A stretch of 25,355 bases of DNA from JBFXIE01 sp050176255. Its GTDB lineage: Bacteria > Pseudomonadota > Gammaproteobacteria > Burkholderiales > Burkholderiaceae_C. A program made the translations under genes and the position numbers. Positions 7,659 to 15,246 of the stretch are shown here, piece after piece (the stretch's first letter is position 1; every line of letters starts with the position of its first letter). The notes below the pieces were generated by a model that saw only the letters and a list, made by a program, of their open reading frames with translations, was not told the DNA's origin and searched no databases. The DNA lies in NCBI RefSeq assembly GCF_050176255.1, contig NZ_JBFXIE010000045.1, one strand, 5' to 3'.

Positions 7659-7665
7659 GCCGTAG

Positions 7666-8592
7666 TCAGGCGTTGTGCAGCAGGCTGCCGTCGCTGCGGG
7701 CGGCGCCGGAGTCCACCAGCTCTTGCATCAGCTGGCTGGCCCATTGCGGAGCGGGCTGGTCAGCAAAAAACCGTGCATGTAGCAGGCTGAAGTAGGGCGT
7801 GGCGCCAAGCCAGGCGTGCACCTGCGCCAGCGGCGCCTGCTGCCATTCCAGCAGCTTGTACTTGAGCAGCACCTTGGCCGCATGCCGCGCGTGCTTGGCG
7901 GGGTCTGCCTGAAAGCCAGCCAGCCTGCGCCGCGCGCGTTGCAACGCGGCGGGCACATCGCCAAATACGCTGCCGTGGCCCGGGATCACCGTGAGCGGGC
8001 CCAGCCGCTCGATCAAGTCCAGCGTGGCGCCGACCTCGGCAAAGGCCTGCTGGCCGTCCAGCTCGGGGAAGACCACGCCGAAGCCGTTTTCCCACAGCGC
8101 ATCGCCCGAGATCAGCACCCGCGAGCGCGGCTCGAACAGCAGCACGGCGTGGTTGTCATGCCCCGGCGCGGCGTGCGCCTGCCAGGCGCTGTCGCCCAGA
8201 AGAACCTCGGTGCCGGGCTGCAGCATGTTGTCGGCACGAAAACGCGGGCAGTCCTGGCCGGTGGGCGTGTAGCTCAGCGCCACTGGGTCCCAGGATTGCA
8301 CCTGCGTCCACTGTCCGGGCGGTATGCGAGTGTTCAGCTGCGGCCAGCGCACCTGCAGCGCGGCGTTGCCGCCGCAGTGGTCGCTGTGCAGGTGGGTGTT
8401 GATCAGCAAGTCCAGCGGCCTGTCCTTCAGGGATGCCTCGATCAGCGCCACCGTCTGCGCTGCGTGGGCGCAGTAGCCGCTGTCCACCAGCGCGGTGGAC
8501 TGGCGCCCCGTAAACAGCACATTGTTGGCCGACAGCCAGCCGCGTTCAAAGACCGTGATTTCCGGTGCCAGGGGTGGTGCATCAAGCGGCAT
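7666..8592 (-). CDS. MBL-fold metallo-hydrolase
   Basis: A zinc- or iron-dependent hydrolase of the metallo-beta-lactamase superfamily, probably cytoplasmic (no signal peptide). The 308-aa protein has the full metal signature: HLHSDH (H67, H69, D71, H72), APGHDNHAV (H145), SGDAL (D164) and PGHG (H206). The C-terminal helical region (about 220-308) resembles the extension seen in glyoxalase-II-like and lactonase-like members. Substrate cannot be predicted; a thioester or lactone hydrolase is plausible, and nothing marks it as an antibiotic-resistance enzyme. It is divergent from the alpha/beta hydrolase. The ATG is preceded directly by a piece of the local repeat, and a TACACT -10-like box lies at 8614-8609. 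Confidence 0.9.
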   Translation of the reverse strand: MPLDAPPLAPEITVFERGWLSANNVLFTGRQSTALVDSGYCAHAAQTVALIEASLKDRPLDLLINTHLHSDHCGGNAALQVRWPQLNTRIPPGQWTQVQSWDPVALSYTPTGQDCPRFRADNMLQPGTEVLLGDSAWQAHAAPGHDNHAVLLFEPRSRVLISGDALWENGFGVVFPELDGQQAFAEVGATLDLIERLGPLTVIPGHGSVFGDVPAALQRARRRLAGFQADPAKHARHAAKVLLKYKLLEWQQAPLAQVHAWLGATPYFSLLHARFFADQPAPQWASQLMQELVDSGAARSDGSLLHNA

Positions 8593-8608
8593 AAGCTATC
8601 AAAAAAGT
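8591..8608. repeat. Partial copy of the REP-like repeat at the MBL start codon
   Basis: AAGCTATCAAAAAAG (8593-8607) is identical over 15 nt to 24189-24203 inside rfbB and resembles the ends of the longer repeats. It abuts the MBL ATG, so it forms the 5' untranslated region of that gene. Confidence 0.45.
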
Positions 8609-8702
8609 AGTGTAAAAATGGCCAGTGGCCTGGGCGCAGTTGCAGCGGCAAGTACCGGCCCGGACCGACAACGTGCAGCAGGGCAAAGGACGACGCACAC
8701 CC

Positions 8703-9623
8703 ATGACAAACGCATTGTGGCAACGCTGGCTGGTGGCCGCTCACTGGCTGCTGATCGCTGCCTGGGTGGCGGGATTCTGGGCGCGTTCGCCGTGGCTGGC
8801 GCTGTCGGGCGTGGCGGTCGTGCCGCTGCTGTCGCGGCTGTGCATGGCGCCGCAGTTTGTGCTGATGGCCTGGGTGTGCCGGCAGGGCACCACCACCACC
8901 CCCCGCCCGCGCCCCGGGCAGCTGCTGCGTGCCTGGTGGGCCGAGTCTGGCTGGGCTGCCCTGGTCTTTGGCTGGTGGCAGCCCTTTCGCCACCAGGCCT
9001 TGGCGGACTGGCTGCCGCAGCGCGCTGCTGCGGATGCGCCCGCGCCGCGTGGTGTGGTGCTGGTGCATGGCTTTTTGTGCAACCGGGGTTTCTGGACGCC
9101 GTGGATGGCGTTGCTGCGCGCGCGCGGCCATGCCTTTGTCGCCGTCACGCTGGAGCCGGCCTTTGACCCCATCGACAGATACTGCGGCGCCATTGATGCG
9201 GCCGTGCGCCGCGTGAGCGAAGCCACCGGCCGCGCGCCGCTGGTCGTCGCGCACAGCATGGGCGGCCTGGCGGTACGCGCCTGGCTGCGCGCCGCGCCGG
9301 ATGGCGATGCGCGCGTGTATCGCGTGGTCACCCTGGGCGCGCCGCACCACGGCACCTGGCCCGCCCGCTGGGCGCACACCGCAAATGCCCGCCAGTTGCA
9401 ACTGAACAGTCCCTGGCTGAGCCAGCTGCGCGCACAAGAGCCGCCCGCCCGCGCCGCGGCCTTCGTGTGCTGGTACTCCAACTGCGACAACGTGGTCTAT
9501 CCGCCCGCTGCGGCCATGCTGGACGGCGCAGACAACCGCTTCATCGAAGGCGCGGCCCATGTGGAAATGGCGTTCCACCCCCGTGTGCTGCGCGATTGCC
9601 TGGACTTGCTGCAGACACCCTGA
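8703..9623 (+). CDS. Membrane-anchored alpha/beta-fold hydrolase (lipase/esterase-like)
   Basis: A 306-aa protein with two hydrophobic N-terminal segments (about residues 10-27 and 31-57) followed by an alpha/beta-hydrolase domain. It has the oxyanion strand VVLVHGFLCNRGFW (118-131), the nucleophile elbow AHSMGG with Ser185, LGAPHHGT (211-218), and likely Asp262 and His286 (AAHVEMAFHP) completing the triad. This resembles triacylglycerol-lipase/PGAP1-like predicted esterases. The substrate is unknown; the anchor suggests work at the inner membrane, on lipid or ester substrates. The start is ATG 8703. The frame is open from 8625, but that extension runs through the promoter region and precedes the hydrophobic anchor. 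It is divergent from the MBL-fold gene. Confidence 0.85.
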   Translation: MTNALWQRWLVAAHWLLIAAWVAGFWARSPWLALSGVAVVPLLSRLCMAPQFVLMAWVCRQGTTTTPRPRPGQLLRAWWAESGWAALVFGWWQPFRHQALADWLPQRAAADAPAPRGVVLVHGFLCNRGFWTPWMALLRARGHAFVAVTLEPAFDPIDRYCGAIDAAVRRVSEATGRAPLVVAHSMGGLAVRAWLRAAPDGDARVYRVVTLGAPHHGTWPARWAHTANARQLQLNSPWLSQLRAQEPPARAAAFVCWYSNCDNVVYPPAAAMLDGADNRFIEGAAHVEMAFHPRVLRDCLDLLQTP

Positions 9624-9662
9624 GCCGGGCGCGTCACGGTGGCCGTGGTGACCCCGGCGCGC

Positions 9663-9770
9663 AGCCGCGCGGCGGCGCAATTGTGTCATTTCAAAGACAT
9701 CTTGACTATGAAAAAGATAGCTGCAAGCGCTTGATTTAAAAGGGCTGAGGTCATTTTTCGCCCTGATCAA
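9663..9770. repeat. REP-like element and hairpins downstream of the lipase gene
   Basis: After the palindrome GCCGCGCGGC (near 9663-9672) comes an AT-richer segment with GATAGCTG (9716-9723) and palindrome CAAGCGCTTG (9724-9733). It is followed by AGGGC / GCCCT arms (9741-9745 / 9760-9764). The core matches the local repeat family. It lies 3' of the lipase gene and 5' of the GNAT gene and may act in termination or processing. Confidence 0.5.
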
Positions 9771-9819
9771 AAAAACCCTCAAAAAATTGCTGCAATGCAA
9801 CATGAAGCCGGTGAAAAAC

Positions 9820-9837
9820 TAGGGAAAACCCTAAAAT
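9820..9837 (+). promoter_or_regulatory. Operator-like palindrome TAGGGaaaaCCCTA overlapping a -10 box
   Basis: A perfect 5-bp dyad with a 4-nt A spacer (9820-9833) runs into TAAAAT (9832-9837), 9 nt before the GNAT ATG. No good -35 is visible. Binding there would block or reposition RNA polymerase; the regulator is unknown. Confidence 0.5.
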
Positions 9838-9846
9838 CGCCGCATC

Positions 9847-10572
9847 ATGCTTTCAACCACACACCGGCTTTTCGCACCCCTGAACGTGGCACGGCAGGCG
9901 CTGCAACGTGCCGCGCTGCGTCTGCACCGGGGGATTGTCATGACCAACCGGGCGGTGCCCATCCGCCCGCTGGGAGCGCGCCATCGCGAGCGCATCGCCC
10001 AGCATCTCTTGCGCCTGGACGCGCGCGACCGCTACCTGCGCTTTGGCTACCCCGCCAGCGATGAGCAGGTGCGGCGCTATGCCGACAAGCTTGATTTCGC
10101 GCGCGACGAGATCATTGGCATCTTCAACCACCGGCTGGATCTGATCGCCGTGGCCCATGTGGCCTTTGCGCCGTCCGGTGAATACGAAAGTTGTGCCGAG
10201 TTCGGCGTGTCGGTGTCGGCCAGTGTCCGCGGGCGCGGCTACGGCGCCCGGCTGTTTGAGCGCGCAGTGACCCTGGCGCGCAACCGCGGCGTGCGCATGA
10301 TGTTCATCCACGCGCTGACCGAGAACACGGCCATGCTCAACATTGCGCGCAAAGCCGGCGCCAGCGTGCGCCGCGAGGGTTCCGAGTCCGACGCCCACCT
10401 GCAGCTGCCGCCCGCCGGGCTGGACACGCGCATGTCCGAGATCGTGGCCGGGCACTTCGGCGAGGCGGACTACCAGCTGAAAAAGCAGGCGCAGCAGTTC
10501 TGGCGCTTTTTGCAGGGCCTGCAGGAAGTGCGCCAGGGCGTGCGCGACGGGCGCCACCAGGCCGCCGAATAA
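9847..10572 (+). CDS. GNAT-family N-acetyltransferase
   Basis: A 241-aa predicted acetyl-CoA-dependent acetyltransferase. The GNAT core covers about residues 35-185: an N-terminal region RPLGARHRERIAQHLLRLDARDRYLRFGYPAS-type, the strand AEFGVSVSASV, then the acetyl-CoA pyrophosphate loop RGRGYG (128-133) and ENTAMLNIARKAGA, typical of the later part of the fold. A basic, amphipathic stretch (residues 1-30) precedes the domain and a C-terminal helical tail (about 200-241) follows. The acceptor (protein, amine or tRNA) cannot be predicted. The start is ATG 9847; an internal ATG at residue 32 would remove the basic leader. It appears monocistronic, with its own palindrome-controlled promoter. 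Confidence 0.85.
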   Translation: MLSTTHRLFAPLNVARQALQRAALRLHRGIVMTNRAVPIRPLGARHRERIAQHLLRLDARDRYLRFGYPASDEQVRRYADKLDFARDEIIGIFNHRLDLIAVAHVAFAPSGEYESCAEFGVSVSASVRGRGYGARLFERAVTLARNRGVRMMFIHALTENTAMLNIARKAGASVRREGSESDAHLQLPPAGLDTRMSEIVAGHFGEADYQLKKQAQQFWRFLQGLQEVRQGVRDGRHQAAE

Positions 10573-10575
10573 GCG

Positions 10576-10593
10576 TCCCGCGCCAAAGCGGGA
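10576..10593 (+). terminator. Weak hairpin after the GNAT gene
   Basis: TCCCGC-gccaaa-GCGGGA lies 4 nt past the stop, without a T-tract. It could be a 3' stabiliser or weak terminator. Confidence 0.3.
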
Positions 10594-10693
10594 GCCGGCC
10601 GATTGCCGCCGTCGCCGCCGCCGCGGCTGTGCCAAGTTGATCCGCTATCCTTGGCAGCCTGTTTCACTACCGCACGTCCTGCACCTGCAACCC

Positions 10694-11575
10694 GTGTCCG
10701 ATCCCCATCCTGCGCGCGCCTCCGACAAGGAGGACAAGCGCACGTTTTTGCAGCGCCTCGTCGAGTTCATCAATCCCGGGCCGGATTCGACCGACGAGCT
10801 CATCGCCACCCTGGCCGAGGCCGAAGACAACGAGGTCATCAACGCCGATGCGCGGGTGATGCTCGAGCGCGTGCTGCGCATGGCCGAGATGACTGCCAGC
10901 GACGTGCTGGTGCCCGCGCCGCGCATGGACATGGTGGACATCGACGCGCCGATTGAAGAGCTGATGCGCCAGGTGATGCACACCGGGCACTCGCGGTTTC
11001 CGGTCTATCAGGGCGAGCGCGAGAACGTCGTCGGTATCTTGCTGGCCAAGGACTTGCTCAAGCTGTGGCGCTCGCCGGAGCTGAGCGTGCGTGCGCTGGT
11101 GCGCCCGGCGCTGTTCGTGCCCGAGAGCAAGGGCCTGCACGACCTGGGGCGCGAGTTTCGCAGCACGCGCAACCACATGGCCATCGTCATCGACGAGTTC
11201 GGCCACATTGCCGGCCTGGTGACTTTCGAGGACGTGATCGAACAGATCGTCGGCGAGATCGAGGACGAGTTCGACATCCCGGAGGACGAAGGCGACATCT
11301 TCGGCCTGGCCGATCGCACCTACCGCGTCAGCGGCGACACGCCCGTCGAGCGCGTGGCCGAGGCGTTTGACGTGGTGCTGCAGGGCAGCGACCCGGACGA
11401 GAGCTTCGACACCATCGGCGGCCTGATCGCGCACGAGCTGGGCCGCATGCCGCGCAAGGGCGAAGGCGTGGTGCTGGGCGGCCTGCGCTTTGTGGTGATG
11501 CACACCAAGGGCGGGTCGGTGCGCTGGTTCAAGGTGGCGCCGGTGGGTGAAGGCCCGGCCGAACCGTCGGTCTGA
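10694..11575 (+). CDS. corC: CorC/HlyC-family CBS-domain protein (magnesium/cobalt efflux)
   Basis: A soluble two-CBS-domain protein with a C-terminal CorC_HlyC (transporter-associated) domain; E. coli YbeX/CorC is 292 aa and this one is 293 aa. CBS pair about residues 50-185 (VLVPAPRMDMVDID, HSRFPVYQGERENVVGIL, HMAIVIDEFGHIAGLVT, FEDVIEQIVGEIEDEFD), then the C-terminal domain about 200-285. Family literature links it to Mg/Co efflux and, as ybeX, to ribosome homeostasis; the molecular activity is unsettled. I chose GTG 10694, giving the family-like start (M)SDPHPARASDKEDK; a TTG at 10637 would add 19 unrelated residues. Its TGA shares one base with the lnt ATG (TGATG), a conserved coupling. 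Confidence 0.93.
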   Translation: MSDPHPARASDKEDKRTFLQRLVEFINPGPDSTDELIATLAEAEDNEVINADARVMLERVLRMAEMTASDVLVPAPRMDMVDIDAPIEELMRQVMHTGHSRFPVYQGERENVVGILLAKDLLKLWRSPELSVRALVRPALFVPESKGLHDLGREFRSTRNHMAIVIDEFGHIAGLVTFEDVIEQIVGEIEDEFDIPEDEGDIFGLADRTYRVSGDTPVERVAEAFDVVLQGSDPDESFDTIGGLIAHELGRMPRKGEGVVLGGLRFVVMHTKGGSVRWFKVAPVGEGPAEPSV

Positions 11576-13215
11576 TGGCGGCCCATCCTCCGCAGAGCGC
11601 CGACAGGGCGCTGCGCCACGGCCTGCTGCCGTGGGCGCTGGCTGCTCTGGCCGGCCTGGCGCAGGCCGCGTCGCTGGCCTGGCCGGGGCCGGGCAGCCTG
11701 GGTGGCCAGCCGCTGTGGTGGCTGCAGATTCTGTCGCTGGCGCTACTGGGCCGGGTGTTGCTGGAGGCAGGCAGCACGCGCCGCGCAGGGCTGCTGGGCT
11801 GGCTGTTTGCGCTGGCCTGGCTGGCCGGCACCTTCTGGTGGCTGTTCATTTCAATGCACGTCTATGGCGGGCTGGCCGCGCCGCTGGCGGTGCTGGCGGT
11901 GCTGGCATTGGCGGCCTTCCTGGGGGCGTACTATGCAGTGGCTTCAGCATGTTTTCGGGCTGTGGCCCCCGCAAATCGTGCGCTGGCAGCTATTGTTTTT
12001 GCATCGATGTGGTTGCTGGCAGAACTGGCACGCGGCCAGTGGTGGACCGGTTTTCCCTGGGGCGCGGGCGGCTATGCGCATGTGCAGGGGCCCCTGGCCG
12101 CGCTGGCCCGCAGCCTGGGCGTGTATGGCATAGGCGCCGCGGCGGCAGTGCTGGCGCTGCTGCTGGCGCAGGCGCGCCGGGCCGACCTGCGCAGTGCGCG
12201 CGCCTGGGCGCTGGCGCTGGCGCTGGCGGCGGTGGGCGTGGGTGCGGCCTGGCAGCGCCACTGCGCCCTGGAGGGCTGCGGCACGGATGGGCCGGCGACC
12301 GACGCCGCGACAGACGGTGCGCCGCTATCGCTGGCCCTGCTGCAGGGCAATATCCCGCAAGACGAAAAGTTCCAGCCCGGCAGCGGCGTGCCGCTGGCCC
12401 TGCGCTGGTATTTCGATCAGCTGCATGCGGCGCAGGCCGACCTGGTGGTGGCGCCCGAGACGGCCATCCCGCTGCTGCCCAGCCAACTCATGCCGGGTTA
12501 CCTGGAGGGCATCGCCAAACGCTACGCCACGGGCCACCAGGCGCTGCTGCTGGGCATACCGCTGGGCAGCCTGGAAGACGGCTACACCAACGCGGTACTG
12601 GGCTTTGCGCCCGGCCAAAGCACGCCCTACCAGTACGACAAGCACCACCTGGTGCCGTTTGGCGAGTTCATTCCGCCATTCTTCCGGTGGTTTACCGAGA
12701 TGATGAACATCCCGCTGGGCGACTTCAACCGCGGCGCCATCGGCCAGCCCTCGCTGGCCTGGGGCAGCCAGCGCATAGCGCCCAACATCTGCTACGAGGA
12801 CTTGTTTGGCGAGGAGCTGGGCGCACGCTTTCTGCACCCCGCCAGCGGCCCCACCATCATGGTGAACCTGAGCAACATTGGCTGGTTTGGCAACACCGTG
12901 GCCATCGACCAGCATCTGGCCATCAGCCAGATGCGGGCGCTGGAGTTCGAGCGCCCCATGGTGCGCGCCACCAACACCGGCGCCACGGCCGTCATCGATC
13001 ACCGCGGGCAGGTCACGCACCGCATGCCGGCTTTTGAGCGCGGCGTGCTGCTGGCCCAGGTGCAGGGCCGCAGCGGCGCCGTCACTCCCTACGCCTGGTG
13101 GGTGGCGCGCTGGGGTTTGTGGCCGCTGTGGGCGCTGGGGCTGGGCGTGGCGGCGGTAGCCTGGCGGGCGCAGCGGCGGGCCGCGGCCCGGGGTGCAGCG
13201 CTGCGCGGGTGTTGA
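11575..13215 (+). CDS. lnt: Apolipoprotein N-acyltransferase
   Basis: An inner-membrane enzyme that adds the third acyl chain to the N-terminal Cys of lipoproteins, the last maturation step before Lol export. The protein is 546 aa (E. coli 512). Several N-terminal membrane helices (about 1-215) carry the WWTGFPWG-type loop, a periplasmic nitrilase-like domain follows, and the last helix is at about 508-530. The catalytic triad is visible: Glu295 (VAPETAIP), Lys356 (YDKHHLVPFGEF) and Cys406 (NICYEDLFGEE). It is coupled to corC. Codons in 11931-12030 are unusually AT-rich and include a sequence resembling the local repeat (see findings). A GC-poor run here is not accompanied by any frame break. 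Confidence 0.96.
   Translation: MAAHPPQSADRALRHGLLPWALAALAGLAQAASLAWPGPGSLGGQPLWWLQILSLALLGRVLLEAGSTRRAGLLGWLFALAWLAGTFWWLFISMHVYGGLAAPLAVLAVLALAAFLGAYYAVASACFRAVAPANRALAAIVFASMWLLAELARGQWWTGFPWGAGGYAHVQGPLAALARSLGVYGIGAAAAVLALLLAQARRADLRSARAWALALALAAVGVGAAWQRHCALEGCGTDGPATDAATDGAPLSLALLQGNIPQDEKFQPGSGVPLALRWYFDQLHAAQADLVVAPETAIPLLPSQLMPGYLEGIAKRYATGHQALLLGIPLGSLEDGYTNAVLGFAPGQSTPYQYDKHHLVPFGEFIPPFFRWFTEMMNIPLGDFNRGAIGQPSLAWGSQRIAPNICYEDLFGEELGARFLHPASGPTIMVNLSNIGWFGNTVAIDQHLAISQMRALEFERPMVRATNTGATAVIDHRGQVTHRMPAFERGVLLAQVQGRSGAVTPYAWWVARWGLWPLWALGLGVAAVAWRAQRRAAARGAALRGC
11980..12001. repeat. Repeat-family-like segment inside lnt
   Basis: The first 15 nt (GCGCTGGCAGCTATT) are identical to one arm of the terminator repeat at 21356-21398 (minus strand) and are followed by an equivalent T-tract interrupted by one G. 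It encodes ALAAIVFA in a membrane helix using GCA, GCT, ATT, GTT and TTT codons. Confidence 0.45.
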
Positions 13216-13283
13216 TCCCGGTCATGCCACGGGGGTGCGCCGCAGGTTATCCCTTGGCCTGAAGTGTGGCGGGCGGGCCTCAA

Positions 13284-13298
13284 GTCTGGATAATAGAC
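13284..13298 (+). promoter_or_regulatory. Putative fabA promoter -10 inside a small palindrome
   Basis: GTCT-ggataat-AGAC: the -10-like GATAAT (13289-13294) is flanked by inverted GTCT / AGAC. The leader to the fabA ATG would be about 87 nt. No convincing -35 is visible. Confidence 0.4.
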
Positions 13299-13387
13299 AC
13301 CCTTTCAGGGCGCGGACCGCGCGCCGCACCTGCACCATCCACCCCCAACCACCGCGACGGCATGCGCCGTCTGGAGCACGACTGACA

Positions 13388-13912
13388 ATGGCTGAATCCT
13401 TCTCGTACGAACAACTGATCGCCTCGGGCGAGGGCCGGTTGTTCGGTCCGGACAGCGGGCGCCTGCCCCTGCCCCCCATGCTGATGTTTGACCGCATCAC
13501 CCATATCGACAGCGACGGCGGCGCGCATGGGCTGGGACGGATAGAGGCCGAGCTGGACATCAGGCCCGACCTGTGGTTTTTTGCCTGCCACTTCCAGGGT
13601 GACCCGGTCATGCCCGGCTGCCTGGGGCTGGACGCCATGTGGCAGCTCATAGGCTTTTACCTCACCTGGCTGCGCCTGCCGGGGCGCGGACGCGCGCTGG
13701 GCGGGGGCGAGATCAAGTTCACCGGCGAGGTGGGGCCAGACGTCAAGCTCGTGAAATACGAGATCGACATCAAGCGCGTGATCAAGCGCAAGCTCAACAT
13801 GGCCATCGGCGACGCCCGCCTGCTGGCCGACGGCAAAGAGATTTATGTAGCCAACGACCTGCGCGTGGGGCTGTTCCTGCGCGAAGGCGACGCACCGGGA
13901 AGCGCAGCATGA
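13388..13912 (+). CDS. fabA: 3-hydroxydecanoyl-ACP dehydratase/isomerase
   Basis: A bifunctional cytoplasmic type II fatty-acid synthase enzyme. It dehydrates 3-hydroxydecanoyl-ACP and isomerises trans-2 to cis-3-decenoyl-ACP, committing chains to unsaturated fatty acids. The 174-aa length fits (E. coli 172). The hotdog-fold active site is intact: CHFQGDPVMPGCLGLDAMW places His68 and Asp82 as the H70/D84 equivalents. The N-terminal LPLPPMLMFDRI and C-terminal YVANDLRVGLF are also typical. The upstream frame is open to 13193, but ATG 13388 gives the conserved start MAESFSYEQLIASGEG. It overlaps fabB by 4 nt (ATGA), the usual fabA-fabB unit. Confidence 0.97.
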   Translation: MAESFSYEQLIASGEGRLFGPDSGRLPLPPMLMFDRITHIDSDGGAHGLGRIEAELDIRPDLWFFACHFQGDPVMPGCLGLDAMWQLIGFYLTWLRLPGRGRALGGGEIKFTGEVGPDVKLVKYEIDIKRVIKRKLNMAIGDARLLADGKEIYVANDLRVGLFLREGDAPGSAA

Positions 13913-15132
13913 CCAAGAAGCGGGTGGTGATCACGGGCGCGGGCATCGTCTCGTGCATTGGCAATGACCTGGCCAGCGTAGAGGCGGCGCTGCGAACGGG
14001 CACCAGCGGCATCAAGGCGGTGCCCAGGTTCACCGAGCTGGGCCTGCGCAGCCAGGTGGGCGGCGCGCCCGATATTGACATCGAGGCGCGCATCGACCGC
14101 AAGCAGCTGCGCTTCATGGGCGATGCGGCGGCCTACGCGCAAATCGCGCTGGAAGACGCCATTGCCCAGGCGGGCCTGACGCCGCAGCAAGTCAGCCACC
14201 CGCGCACCGGCCTGATCATGGGTTCGGGCGGCGGCTCGCCGGCCAACCAGATCGAGGCTGCCGACACGCTGCGCGAAAAAGGCATTCGCCGCGTCGGGCC
14301 TTACCAGGTCACGCGCTGCATGAGCAGCACGGTATCGGCCTGCCTGGCCACCAACTTCAAGGTCAAGGGCATCAACTACTCGATCACCTCGGCCTGCTCC
14401 ACCTCGGCCCACTGCATTGGCGCGGCCGCGCAGCAGATCGCCTGGGGCATGCAGGACGTGATGTTTGCCGGCGGCGGCGAAGAACTTTCATGGGGCATGT
14501 CGCTGCTGTTCGACGGCATGGGCGCCATGTCCAGCAAGTACAACGACACGCCCGGGAAAGCCTCGCGCGCCTACGACGCCAACCGCGACGGCTTCGTGAT
14601 TGCGGGCGGCGGTGGCGCTGTGGTGCTGGAAAGCCTGGAACACGCGCTGGCGCGCGGTGCCACCATCCTGGGTGAAGTGGTGGGCTTTGGCGCCACCAGC
14701 GATGGCGAGGACATGGTGGCCCCCTCGGGCGACGGCGCCATCGCCTGCATGCGCCAGGCCATGGAGGGGCTGGATGCGCCGATTGATTACATCAACACCC
14801 ACGGCACCTCCACGCCCGTGGGCGACATGCAGGAAGTGCGCGCCATGCAGGCGCTGTTTGGCGATGCGGTGCCGCCGTTCTCCAGCACCAAGTCGCTGAC
14901 CGGCCATTCGCTGGGCGCCACCGGCGTGCAAGAGGCCATCTACTGCCTGATCATGCTCAACAAGGGCTTCATCGCCGGTTCCATCAATGTGGAAACGCCC
15001 GACCCGCTGCTGGGCAGCATGCCGCTGGTCACCGCCACGCGCGATGCGCAGCTGACCACCGTGCTGTCCAACAGCTTCGGCTTTGGCGGCACCAACGCAT
15101 CGCTGGTGCTGCGCCGCTGGCAGGGCGCCTGA
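13909..15132 (+). CDS. fabB: Beta-ketoacyl-ACP synthase I
   Basis: An elongating condensing enzyme required to extend cis-3-decenoyl-ACP made by FabA; it catalyses decarboxylative Claisen condensation with malonyl-ACP. The 407-aa protein aligns residue-for-residue with E. coli FabB at the active site: nucleophile Cys163 (SACSTSAHCIG), His298 (NTHGTSTPVGD), Lys328 and His333 (KSLTGHSLGATG). It ends with the glycine-rich SFGFGGTNASLVLRR motif. The start ATG 13909 lies inside the fabA stop, indicating translational coupling; a strong hairpin terminator follows. A FabA/FabB pair means unsaturated fatty acids can be made anaerobically. Confidence 0.97.
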   Translation: MTKKRVVITGAGIVSCIGNDLASVEAALRTGTSGIKAVPRFTELGLRSQVGGAPDIDIEARIDRKQLRFMGDAAAYAQIALEDAIAQAGLTPQQVSHPRTGLIMGSGGGSPANQIEAADTLREKGIRRVGPYQVTRCMSSTVSACLATNFKVKGINYSITSACSTSAHCIGAAAQQIAWGMQDVMFAGGGEELSWGMSLLFDGMGAMSSKYNDTPGKASRAYDANRDGFVIAGGGGAVVLESLEHALARGATILGEVVGFGATSDGEDMVAPSGDGAIACMRQAMEGLDAPIDYINTHGTSTPVGDMQEVRAMQALFGDAVPPFSSTKSLTGHSLGATGVQEAIYCLIMLNKGFIAGSINVETPDPLLGSMPLVTATRDAQLTTVLSNSFGFGGTNASLVLRRWQGA

Positions 15133-15162
15133 TTCGCGCGCCCATTCGCGCAATCGTCAGTG

Positions 15163-15184
15163 CGGGGGCTGCGGCCCCCGTTTT
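15163..15184 (+). terminator. Intrinsic terminator of fabA-fabB
   Basis: CGGGGGC (15163-15169), 4-nt loop, GCCCCCG (15174-15180), then TTTT. A 7-bp all-GC stem 30 nt past the fabB stop makes a convincing Rho-independent terminator. Confidence 0.85.
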
Positions 15185-15195
15185 GCTTGGGCGCC

Positions 15196-15201
15196 TAGAA
15201 T
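15196..15201 (+). promoter_or_regulatory. -10-like TAGAAT upstream of glyQ
   Basis: It follows the fabB terminator and precedes the glyQ ATG by 45 nt, the likely start of the glyQ-glyS transcription unit. The -35 region is not recognisable. Confidence 0.4.
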
Positions 15202-15246
15202 TGCCGGTTCGCGCGCTGGCGCGCCCGCTCTCTCCAACACACAGCC

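Larger units (their letters stand above)
7355..7665. other. 311-nt intergenic region: receptor promoter and MBL 3' end
   Basis: No credible gene. It holds the receptor 5' leader and Fur-box-like dyad (7394-7412), a second weak dyad GAATG / CATTC (7418-7422 / 7434-7438), an AT-richer stretch to about 7570, and a GC-rich hairpin (7628-7658) after the MBL-fold gene. Confidence 0.7.

Noticed and set aside
7666..8592. Beta-lactamase resistance gene
   Set aside because: The MBL metal motifs are general to the superfamily, there is no signal peptide, and the C-terminal part resembles glyoxalase or lactonase-like hydrolases.
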